A stretch of 64,000 nt of DNA from Chitinophaga cymbidii (GTDB lineage Bacteria > Bacteroidota > Bacteroidia > Chitinophagales > Chitinophagaceae): contig NZ_BKAU01000001.1 of NCBI RefSeq assembly GCF_007992715.1, positions 1,054,001 to 1,118,000 on the forward strand. Direction: 5' to 3'. The notes under the pieces were generated by a model. That model saw only the letters and a list, made by a program, of their open reading frames with translations, searched no databases and was not told the origin of the DNA. Made by a program: the position numbers and the translations under genes. Below, in pieces: positions 55,701 to 62,928 of this stretch; position 1 is the first letter of the stretch; the number at the start of each line of letters is the position of its first letter.

Positions 55701-56720
55701 GCTACCTTTATGGTGAATGGTGTGACGCAATCTTCCAGTTTCGGCACCGAAGCCTCACCGGCTCTGTTCAACAACGTATCGTGGGCGCACCTTAGCAGCG
55801 TAACGGGAGCAGACATCGGGTATTATTTTCCCGATGCTCCCGCATTACGTGGTCTTCGCCAGGAGCAAACCGGGCGCTGGAGCGATATAGCCTCCGGCGA
55901 GAGCACCACGCTGCGCACACAACGGTTCATCACCTTATGGCAACCGCACGGTAATCATGCCAACGATAACGGCGCCAGCTACAACAAATATGCATACGTA
56001 TTGCTGCCGGGGTTCAGCGCAAGTGAAACAGAAGATTTTGCGGATAATCCAGACGTTACCATCCTGCGGAATGAAGCGGGCTCACAGGCTGTGCATGAAC
56101 CGTCTACCGGTATCACCGGCGCTGTTTTCTGGGGCGATGCCAACTCCTATATCCCCATGAACGGTGATACGGCATATCTCTACTGCAACAAAAAAGCCGC
56201 GGTCATGCTCATGGAAAAGGAGGATACGATTGCATTCGCCGTATCAGATCCTACACAGCTCAATACCGGTACGATTACGATCAGGCTGCACAATACGGCT
56301 TCGTCCGTATTATATAGCAGTCCGAATATCAGCGTTACCCGTCTTACGCCGGACATCCAGTTCACGGTAGACGTAGCAGGACTGAAAGGCGCCACCAGCG
56401 AGCTGATCCTCGCGAAAACCACTTCCCCGTTCATGGCTTTCAGCAAACCGGAAACTATGGAGCACACGAACGATCTCAGCTTCGATATTATTCAATCCAC
56501 ATCCAGGCGAAAGGTAGAATACGTGCTGCAAACCAGGTATTCAGGGCCGGGTACTATTACGTTGATGGACATCAGCGGCCGCGAGATCTTTTCCAAAGCG
56601 GTCAATGTCGCTCGGGGACAGAACAGAAGCGTGCTGCACGTGCCCTATCATCCTTCGGGCGTATATGTAGCGGTACTGAAGCTGAACGGGAAGACGTATA
56701 CCAGCAAGTACATCCGATAA
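52713..56720 (+). CDS. Secreted polysaccharide lyase family 8 enzyme with N-terminal beta region and T9SS sorting domain
   Basis: 1335 residues. Signal peptide (LFLLLITLQVTAQ); residues about 20-440 are a repetitive beta-rich region typical of secreted Bacteroidota proteins (GSWNSTSTWVGG..., TLNNTSVGTGPNG). PL8 catalytic domain about 450-1250: aromatic patch N593-W594-W595 in NNWWDYRIGAP, Asn642 in TGANLAW, His692 and Tyr701 in GSFIQHNYQPYNGAYG, RGREISR, then the beta-sandwich (WHLSDGMTYLYNKDQQQYDN, WPTVNMYRLPGTT). The end (ITLMDISGREIFSKAVNVAR, then YHPSGVYVAVLKLNGKTYTS) is a type A T9SS C-terminal domain, so it is exported to the surface or medium, where it would cut the polymer before import. 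Confidence 0.93.
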   Translation: MKNFTPLFLLLITLQVTAQTRVRSTATGGSWNSTSTWVGGTVPGPNDTTEIAAGATVTVNGNSTNTVCGRLEVSGTVEFSADAYPLIINGPLEISSTGVFKAVKASTSFAKAVTIHGSINNNGTLYAPYAIEGTTPSTTGGITMGQASAITGISGTGTFSVFRQLTIDNPYGVNLNVVLSVSSKLILHNGLFNNRTNLTLNNTSVGTGPNGAATSSGNIRLERSQLSSLDDPMTVGGSASYFVTYYTNTTGAGNMITEGYELPSSRSLHGITVNNGGGVKINDNLTVISASVPLVLTNGIVNVAKGKTLTCSNTGYAGSSGATASFVQGGLSLSVATTAANRTFPVGFGDQRRQIVLKNAKASTGTMQVRFEIVDTAGGTGATGITIAPSMKRRGSIASGSLHSFTGLTFTLGTDENDYAVGNIASSATWNGTYQDMGEGSRTLTTVSSPESSYTSIRTYAMAVPDVVWSGVMDSLRTKWTSLLTGSPFNISDPDIATRVASVNTSGYNNWNSMIKDTAGRTRLWADIDHSSSADITTSYSRLKLMATAYATEGAALYHNDTLKNDITWALDWLYRFHYNEHITVPTTGGTNNWWDYRIGAPLRLNDIVILMYDSLDANRRFRYMAAVDNSTPNAGDYTGANLAWVSTVIAIRAIVVKSPSKLLYARNSLSPVFQYVSSGDGFYTDGSFIQHNYQPYNGAYGLSLFTSIADILFLYGNTSIDFTDPARNNVIDWVYNAFEPLIYKGAMMSMVRGREISRASATEHIKGRNFTEALIEFSDIVPASDGARMKKLAKHYLLTDSTFATPYTSLGSIHSLKLAKALINDAGVSPRAGYNIYQQFAGMDRAVQHTANYAIGVSMHSTRTYNYERINDENLKGWHLSDGMTYLYNKDQQQYDNFYWPTVNMYRLPGTTVKENTTATQNRNNQSAWAGGTSLLGRYGVSGIQLSPYGTTLLAKKAWFFFGNKMVALGAGIKNSDNENVSTYIDQRKIPYVNTATFMVNGVTQSSSFGTEASPALFNNVSWAHLSSVTGADIGYYFPDAPALRGLRQEQTGRWSDIASGESTTLRTQRFITLWQPHGNHANDNGASYNKYAYVLLPGFSASETEDFADNPDVTILRNEAGSQAVHEPSTGITGAVFWGDANSYIPMNGDTAYLYCNKKAAVMLMEKEDTIAFAVSDPTQLNTGTITIRLHNTASSVLYSSPNISVTRLTPDIQFTVDVAGLKGATSELILAKTTSPFMAFSKPETMEHTNDLSFDIIQSTSRRKVEYVLQTRYSGPGTITLMDISGREIFSKAVNVARGQNRSVLHVPYHPSGVYVAVLKLNGKTYTSKYIR

Positions 56721-56736
56721 AACAAACAACACGATC

Positions 56737-59700
56737 ATGAGGAAATTGATTTTTTCCATTTCAACACTGTTCATCACCTGTGCTGCCGGCGCACAGCAGA
56801 AAGTACCTGTTTCCATAGCCATGGGAACGGTGCAACAGCAGCTGCAGAGGATGACAGCCCAACAAACTGACGTAACGAAGTATCCACGCACGATCAAAGA
56901 CGGCATCACCCGCACGGTAAAATCATCAGACTGGACCAGCGGTTTCTTCCCCGGCACCCTGTGGTATCTCTACGAATACACCGGCGATGCAAAATGGGAA
57001 ACACTCGCGCGGCAATGGACTGCCGGCCTTGAAAAAGAGAAACGCAACAAAGGCACACATGACCTGGGGTTCATGATGTATTGCCCCTTTGGCAACGGCT
57101 ACCGTCTCACGCAAGATCCCGCCTACCGGCAGGTGCTGCTGGAATCCGCGGCGTCACTGGCATCCCGCTTTAACGCCAAAACAGGCACGCTCAAATCGTG
57201 GGACAAAAAAGAATTTCACTTCCCCGTGATCATCGACAACATGATGAACCTCGAATTGCTTTTCTGGGCCACCCGGGTAACGGGTGACAGCAGCTATTAC
57301 AAAATAGCGGTATCGCATGCTGACCAAACGATGAAGCATCATTTCCGCAAGAACTATAGCAGCTATCACGTGGTAGATTACGACTCCGTCACCGGCCAAC
57401 CCTTGCGGAAGATCACCCACCAGGGATACAGCGACCACAGCGCATGGGCGCGCGGCCAGGCGTGGGGGCTGTATGGTTACACGATGGCTTATCGTTTCAC
57501 GCAGGATCAACGCTACCTGCAACAGGCGGAAAAGATCGCGGCGTTTTACCTCGGAAAGCTCCCTAAAGACAAGGTCCCCTACTGGGACTTTGACGCACCG
57601 CGCAGCAGCAAGCCACCCCGCGACGCATCCGCTGCGGCCATCACCGCATCGGCATTGCTGGAACTATCAAAATATACGAACAACAAAAAATACTTCACGG
57701 CGGCGGAAGACATGCTGGTGAGCCTTTGCTCGACCACCTACATGGCAGCGCCCGGCAGTAATAATTACTTTCTGCTGAAGCATTCTACCGGCCACATGCC
57801 GCATCGCTCGGAGATCGATGTGCCGATCAACTATGCCGATTACTACTTCGTAGAAGCGTTGTTGCGTTATCAACCTGTACAAAGTATTAAAAAAGCAGAT
57901 GTAGTGGTGTATACCGGAAACCCCGGCGGCATCACGGCCGCCATTGCGGCAGCACGGGAAGGCGCCAGCGTATTGCTGGTAGAACCCTCCCCGTACCTCG
58001 GTGGCATCGTAGCGCAGGGCGGGCTTTGTGTTTCGGATATCGGTCACCATGAAACTATTGGTGGCCTTGCAAAGAACTTCTTTCAACAAACAGCGGATTA
58101 TTACAGGACTACCTACGGTGAACGTTCGGAACAATGGAAAGCATCTGTGGTAGAAGGTTTACCCGGTGCATCATTTGAACCGAAAGTCGGCGAACTGGTG
58201 TTTGAGCAAATGTTGAAAGCATATCCCTCTATCAAGATCGTACGCAATGTTTCCCTGGTAAAAACCTGGCAGCAAGGCAAACAGATCCATGCCATCACGT
58301 GCAAAAATCTGCAAACCGGCGACACCGTGCATCTACAAGGCAAGGTGTTCGTAGATGCCAGCTATACGGCAGACCTTGTGGCCATGGCGAAAGTAAGTTA
58401 CCTGCTGGGCACCGAAGGCAAGCACGTATTCGGTGAGCCATCTGTTCCTGATCAGTCTTCCCGGGCCATCCAGGCATTCAACTACCGGGTAACAATGAGC
58501 AATGACCCGGCAAACATGGTGGCAGTCAGCAAGCCGGCCGCTTACGATGCAGCGGCTTACGACATCCGGCTGGCAGGTCTTCTGAAAGACAGCACCACCA
58601 GGGTTTTCAAAACCTACTGGAAACTGCCCAATAAAAAGATAGATGCCAACATCGCGGATTTCCCCGGCGTGAACTGGACCTATCCCGAAGCGGATTACGC
58701 AGCACGCGCAGCCCTCGAAGCAAAGCACCGTAATAATTCGCTGGGCTACATCTATTTCCTGCAGAACGATCCGCGTGTACCTATGCGCATGCAAAAGGAA
58801 GCCAGAACATGGGGCCTTGCGAAAGACGAGTTTACAGACAATGGAAATTTCCCTCGTCACATCTACATCCGTGAAGGAAGAAGATTGAATGGCGCTTACG
58901 TCATGCGCCAGCAGGACCTGCAGCAGGACCGCGAGAAACCGGACGCCATTGCGCTCGGCAGTTACTCGATGGACAGTCATGCTACGACCGTTATCCGCAA
59001 ATCGGACGGCACCCTGGGATACTCCGGTGGCGGTATCTGGGAGCCTGTGAAAGCTTATGAGATCGCCTATCGCGCGTTAGTACCCAAAGCCACGGAATGC
59101 ACGAACCTGCTGGTTCCCGTTTGTATGTCCTCCACCCATATGGCATGGACTTCCTTACGCATGGAACCTGTGTTCATGATGACGGGCGAAGCCGCCGGCA
59201 TTGCCGCTGCCATGGCCTTTGCCCACAACACGACGGTACAAAACGTGCACACCGCCACACTCCGTCAGCATTTAAAAAAGCACGGCGCCCTGGTGAACCT
59301 GTTACCCGAGACCGTGGCGGATTTCGAGTGGCAGCCGCGGGCGCCCCGCGTTGGGGAGACCGTTACGTTCACGGTTAAAACAAAGCCTGGCAATACGCAG
59401 CCGGTTCGTTGCTATTGGGATTTCGATGGCGACGGAAAGCCGGATGCGAACACACTGGAAGTTAAGCAAACCATGAAAGCGGATAAAGTACAGTTAGTGA
59501 GCCTTGTTGTGGAAGACGCCTCCGGCAAGCGATCACTGCCCTTTGCACGTACTGTAAAAGCAGGAAACGGCAAGGGCGGAGACATCCAGATAGATTCCGA
59601 AGACAGCACCCACGCCCGCCTCAAACTGGTTAAGAAAGCCATGGCGCAAACGCCTTACTGGGGCAACTTCTATCATACGGACGGAAATGTAATGAAAGGA

Positions 59701-59997
59701 AAATCTTCCGCTACTTATCTACCTGACATTGAAAAGGCCGGCAAATATGATGTGTATGTTTCCACAGTGCCCGGCAACGGCAGAAGCAGCCATACGCTGG
59801 TAGAGCTGGCACATGCGAAAGGCACGGAAAGGATCTATATTGATCAGCGGAAAGGTGATCCTTTATTCGGACTGATCTTTCTCGGAAGATTTGAATTCAG
59901 GCCGGGAGGTGCGGCAAGTCTTACTATCCGGAATAATGATCATGGGAAGTATATTTTGTATGATGTTGCGAGATGGGTGTTGAGGTCCACGAACTAA
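56737..59997 (+). CDS. Fusion: GH88 unsaturated glucuronyl hydrolase + FAD-dependent oxidoreductase + PKD + golvesin-C-like domain
   Basis: 1086 residues with a signal peptide (LIFSISTLFITCAAGAQ). GH88 at about 20-380 with Asp167 in IDNMMNLELLFWAT and Asp233 in GYSDHSAWARGQAWGLYG, plus HRSEIDVPINYADYYFVEAL; it hydrates the 4,5-unsaturated uronic acid left by PL8 lyases. From about 388 a second enzyme begins: VVVYTGNPGGITAAIAAARE and LLVEPSPYLGGIVAQGGLCV form the FAD Rossmann motif, and LVPVCMSSTHMAWTSLRMEP, GEAAGIAAAMA closes it at about 860. A PKD domain (867-945, CYWDFDGDGKPDANT) and a golvesin-C-like carbohydrate-binding domain (948-1086, AGKYDVYVSTVP) follow. The two-enzyme join is in one uninterrupted frame; all catalytic motifs are intact. 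What the oxidoreductase acts on is unknown. Confidence 0.88.
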   Translation: MRKLIFSISTLFITCAAGAQQKVPVSIAMGTVQQQLQRMTAQQTDVTKYPRTIKDGITRTVKSSDWTSGFFPGTLWYLYEYTGDAKWETLARQWTAGLEKEKRNKGTHDLGFMMYCPFGNGYRLTQDPAYRQVLLESAASLASRFNAKTGTLKSWDKKEFHFPVIIDNMMNLELLFWATRVTGDSSYYKIAVSHADQTMKHHFRKNYSSYHVVDYDSVTGQPLRKITHQGYSDHSAWARGQAWGLYGYTMAYRFTQDQRYLQQAEKIAAFYLGKLPKDKVPYWDFDAPRSSKPPRDASAAAITASALLELSKYTNNKKYFTAAEDMLVSLCSTTYMAAPGSNNYFLLKHSTGHMPHRSEIDVPINYADYYFVEALLRYQPVQSIKKADVVVYTGNPGGITAAIAAAREGASVLLVEPSPYLGGIVAQGGLCVSDIGHHETIGGLAKNFFQQTADYYRTTYGERSEQWKASVVEGLPGASFEPKVGELVFEQMLKAYPSIKIVRNVSLVKTWQQGKQIHAITCKNLQTGDTVHLQGKVFVDASYTADLVAMAKVSYLLGTEGKHVFGEPSVPDQSSRAIQAFNYRVTMSNDPANMVAVSKPAAYDAAAYDIRLAGLLKDSTTRVFKTYWKLPNKKIDANIADFPGVNWTYPEADYAARAALEAKHRNNSLGYIYFLQNDPRVPMRMQKEARTWGLAKDEFTDNGNFPRHIYIREGRRLNGAYVMRQQDLQQDREKPDAIALGSYSMDSHATTVIRKSDGTLGYSGGGIWEPVKAYEIAYRALVPKATECTNLLVPVCMSSTHMAWTSLRMEPVFMMTGEAAGIAAAMAFAHNTTVQNVHTATLRQHLKKHGALVNLLPETVADFEWQPRAPRVGETVTFTVKTKPGNTQPVRCYWDFDGDGKPDANTLEVKQTMKADKVQLVSLVVEDASGKRSLPFARTVKAGNGKGGDIQIDSEDSTHARLKLVKKAMAQTPYWGNFYHTDGNVMKGKSSATYLPDIEKAGKYDVYVSTVPGNGRSSHTLVELAHAKGTERIYIDQRKGDPLFGLIFLGRFEFRPGGAASLTIRNNDHGKYILYDVARWVLRSTN

Positions 59998-60037
59998 AGG
60001 CAGCATTTTTTATCAGGGGACTGTCTAAAAAGTAACT

Positions 60038-60074
60038 AAAAAACCGGGATAGAAGAAGAATCTTCATCCCGGTT
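60038..60074 (-). terminator. Terminator of fabF, probably bidirectional
   Basis: AACCGGGAT (60042-60050) and ATCCCGGTT (60066-60074) pair perfectly; inner GAAGA/TCTTC bases extend the stem. The minus strand continues with six T residues (60043-60038), 26 bases after the fabF stop. It also ends the plus-strand locus that stops at 59997. Confidence 0.8.
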
Positions 60075-60099
60075 AATGCTTTATACTTATACCAGTTTA

Positions 60100-61362
60100 T
60101 TATCCCTTAAACTTCGCAAACGCTGCAATGGCGTTGTGCCCGCCGAAACCAAACGTGTTGCTGATCGCAACATTGATGGTACGGTGCTGGGCCTTGCCGA
60201 GCGTAAGGTTGAGATCGGAGGGGATGTCTTCTCCGAGTTCGGTCGTATTGATCGTGGGCGGTACGATGTCGTTCTGGATCGCTTTGATACAGGCGATCGC
60301 TTCAATAGCGCCGGCAGCACCTAACAGGTGACCGGTCATAGACTTCGTAGCGCTGATATTCAGCTTGCCGGCATGATCGCCGAATACGGCCTTGATCGCT
60401 TTCAGCTCGCTGACATCTCCCAGCGGCGTGGAAGTGGCGTGCGCATTGATATAATCCACATCTGTAACGTTCAGGCCGGCATCTTCCAGCACTTCTTTCA
60501 TGCCCAGCTGGGCGCCCAGCCCTTCGGGATGGGTAGCGGTCAGGTGGTAAGCATCGCAGCTCATGGCGCCGCCGACCATTTCGCCGTAGATGGTGGCTCC
60601 GCGGGCGATAGCATGTTCATAATCTTCCAGCACTACCGCGCCGGCGCCTTCGCCCATCACGAAACCGTCACGGTCCTTGTCAAACGGACGGGAAGCGTGG
60701 AGGGCGTCGTCGTTGCGGGTGGACAGGGCTTTCAGTGCATTGAAGCCCGCAATGCTGGCGCGGGTGATCGGGCCTTCAGAACCTCCGGCGATGATCATTT
60801 TGGCCTTGCCCATGCGGATATAGTGGAAAGCGTCTACCAGCGCGCTGTTGGAAGAAGCGCAGGCGGACACGGTGCAATAGTTGATGCCCATCAGTCCATA
60901 TTTAATGGCGATCTGCCCTGCCGCAATGTCTGATATCAGGCGGGGGATAAAGAATGGGCTGAATTTCGGGACGAAGTTGGCGGCCGCGAAGTCCAGAATC
61001 TGCTCCTCGAAAGTCTGCATACCACCGTTACCGGAAGCCCAGATCACGCCAAACTTGCTGCGGTCCACCTTTTCCAGGTCCACACCACAGTTGTGAATGG
61101 CTTCATGTGCAACGACCATGGCGTACTGTGTAAAGGTGTCCATTTTACGGGCTTCCTTTTTTTCTATGAACGCATCAATGTCCAGCCCCTTCAGTTCGTG
61201 CGCGAATTTTGTCTTGAATTCGGTCGTATCGAACTTGGTGATAGGGCCGGCGCCACTTTTTCCGGCTTTCAGGTTTTCCCAGAACGTGTTTACATCATTA
61301 CCGATCGGCGTGATAGCTCCCATTCCGGTGACCACAACCCTTCTCAGTGTAACAGTACGCAT
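60100..61362 (-). CDS. fabF: Beta-ketoacyl-ACP synthase II
   Basis: 420 residues, standard length. KAS II extends acyl-ACP chains by decarboxylative condensation with malonyl-ACP. N-terminal RRVVVTGMGAITPIGNDVNT; catalytic Cys168 in VSACASSNSAL; the two catalytic histidines in INAHATSTPLGD and KSMTGHLLGAAGA, whose preceding Lys is also conserved; C-terminal SNTFGFGGHNAIAAF. The gene has its own candidate promoter and terminator and lies downstream of the MBOAT/SGNH pair on the same strand. No acpP is adjacent in the window. Confidence 0.96.
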   Translation of the reverse strand: MRTVTLRRVVVTGMGAITPIGNDVNTFWENLKAGKSGAGPITKFDTTEFKTKFAHELKGLDIDAFIEKKEARKMDTFTQYAMVVAHEAIHNCGVDLEKVDRSKFGVIWASGNGGMQTFEEQILDFAAANFVPKFSPFFIPRLISDIAAGQIAIKYGLMGINYCTVSACASSNSALVDAFHYIRMGKAKMIIAGGSEGPITRASIAGFNALKALSTRNDDALHASRPFDKDRDGFVMGEGAGAVVLEDYEHAIARGATIYGEMVGGAMSCDAYHLTATHPEGLGAQLGMKEVLEDAGLNVTDVDYINAHATSTPLGDVSELKAIKAVFGDHAGKLNISATKSMTGHLLGAAGAIEAIACIKAIQNDIVPPTINTTELGEDIPSDLNLTLGKAQHRTINVAISNTFGFGGHNAIAAFAKFKG

Positions 61363-61394
61363 AAATTTTATTTGAATGACAAAAGTTAAGGACG

Positions 61395-61402
61395 CAAAGG
61401 TA
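61395..61402 (-). promoter_or_regulatory. Candidate -7 element of the fabF promoter
   Basis: TACCTTTG on the minus strand matches TAnnTTTG, 32 bases before the fabF ATG. The -33 position has TTTT but not TTTG. Confidence 0.45.
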
Positions 61403-61455
61403 GTTACTTCTTATCAGGAAAACGCATACGCATGAAGAAAAAATAACATACACCG

Positions 61456-62928
61456 TTAAAATTGAAAATAGATGGGAATCATGGGCACGGTTGTTTTCAC
61501 CTGGGCGAGGAACCAGATGAATACCGTCATCACCGCTACGCTGCCCCAAAGCGGCAGGCGGGCAAGACGGAATTCCAGTTTTTGTTCCGTGGCGGCGGGA
61601 AGGAAATGCAGCAGGTAGCCAATGCCCATGAGGATGAATACCTGCGGGTAAGCGGTGAGCACCTCCGGCAACAGATTCCCCTGGAAGTCGTACGCCACCT
61701 GGCGGATCAGCGCCCATGCATCCGCGAAGCTGGCGGCATGGAAGAATATCCAGCAGAAACAAACGAGGTGAAATGTAAAAAGAATACCGCCGATCTTCCA
61801 GAGGCGCTTGTTAACAGGGGCAAATTTTGCCATCCGCTGCCGCCACACTTTATCCACCGCCAGCGCGCCGCCGTGAATGCCGCCCCAGAGAATGAAGTTC
61901 CAGCTGGCGCCATGCCAGAACCCGCCGATCAGCATGGTCAGCAGCAAATTGATATACTGCCGCAGCTTGCCTTTTCGGTTGCCGCCGAGGGGAATGTACA
62001 CATAGTCGCGGAGCCAGGACGATAAAGAGATGTGCCACCGGCGCCAGAACTCCGTGATGGAGCTGCTTTTATAGGGTTTGTCGAAGTTCGGGGGAATGGT
62101 AAAGCCCATCCAGCGGGCGATGCCGATGGCCATATCCGAATACCCCGAGAAATCGCAGTAGATCACTAGCGCGTACGCATACACGCCGAGCAGGCATTCG
62201 ATGCCGGTATGGCGGGAAGGATCATCGAAGATGTACTGCACGAAATTCTGGTACACGAAATCGGAGATGACCACTTTTTTGAAAAGACCGCCCAGGATGA
62301 GGAACATGCCCTTTCCCACGTCTTCCCTGTTCAGCACGTAAGGCTGCCGGATCTGCGGGATGAAGTCTGCCGCCCGGACAATCGGCCCCATCATCAGTTT
62401 CGGGAAAAATGACAGGAAAAAGAGATAGTCCATGAATTTATCCACCGGTTTGATCTCACGGCGGTATACATCGATCGTATAGCTGAGGTTTTCGAACGTA
62501 TAAAATGAAATACCGATGGGCAGGAGAATGTGCATCGGCGTGATCCGTCCGGCGCCGAGGTCGTTCAGGATGCCGATGAAAAAATTCGTGTACTTGAAAT
62601 ACACCAGCATGCCGATGTTGATCAATACGCTGAACCAGAGCAGCCCTTTGCGCACTCCTTCCCGCTGCTCGCGGTGAATGCGGTTGCTGAGGTAAAAATC
62701 CACGATAGCCGAAAGGATCACGAGGCCAACGTATTCATTGCAGGCTTTATAGAAAAAGTATAGGGAAAATACCGTGAACACCCACACCCTGCCCCGCTCG
62801 TGCTTCCGCACCAGCTGGTAGCACAACAGGAAGGCGGCGAAGAAATACAGGAAAAACGCGCTGTTGAAGAGAATAGGGTCTGCTTCATTGTATTTCAGCA
62901 CGTTCCACAGGTTTTCCAGGAAAGGCAT
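61456..62928 (-). CDS. MBOAT family O-acyltransferase (AlgI/DltB-like)
   Basis: 490 residues with about ten transmembrane helices. Family landmarks: ILLPIGISFYTFENLSYTID (the PIGISF-TF motif), FFPKLMMGPIVRAADFIPQI, YCDFSGYSDMAIGIARWMGF, FWRRWHISLSSWLRDYVYIP and the catalytic His in LIGGFWHGASWNFILWG. MBOAT proteins of this type carry acetyl groups across the inner membrane for O-acetylation of exported polysaccharide. The start overlaps the upstream SGNH gene by 44 bases, a tight coupling that matches AlgI-AlgX/AlgJ-type pairs. The acetylated polymer is not identified. Confidence 0.93.
   Translation of the reverse strand: MPFLENLWNVLKYNEADPILFNSAFFLYFFAAFLLCYQLVRKHERGRVWVFTVFSLYFFYKACNEYVGLVILSAIVDFYLSNRIHREQREGVRKGLLWFSVLINIGMLVYFKYTNFFIGILNDLGAGRITPMHILLPIGISFYTFENLSYTIDVYRREIKPVDKFMDYLFFLSFFPKLMMGPIVRAADFIPQIRQPYVLNREDVGKGMFLILGGLFKKVVISDFVYQNFVQYIFDDPSRHTGIECLLGVYAYALVIYCDFSGYSDMAIGIARWMGFTIPPNFDKPYKSSSITEFWRRWHISLSSWLRDYVYIPLGGNRKGKLRQYINLLLTMLIGGFWHGASWNFILWGGIHGGALAVDKVWRQRMAKFAPVNKRLWKIGGILFTFHLVCFCWIFFHAASFADAWALIRQVAYDFQGNLLPEVLTAYPQVFILMGIGYLLHFLPAATEQKLEFRLARLPLWGSVAVMTVFIWFLAQVKTTVPMIPIYFQF

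Noticed and set aside
60018..60045. Possible insertion-sequence end (GACTGTCTAAAAAGTAAC) beside the fabF terminator
   Set aside because: No partner inverted repeat, target duplication or transposase remnant is visible.
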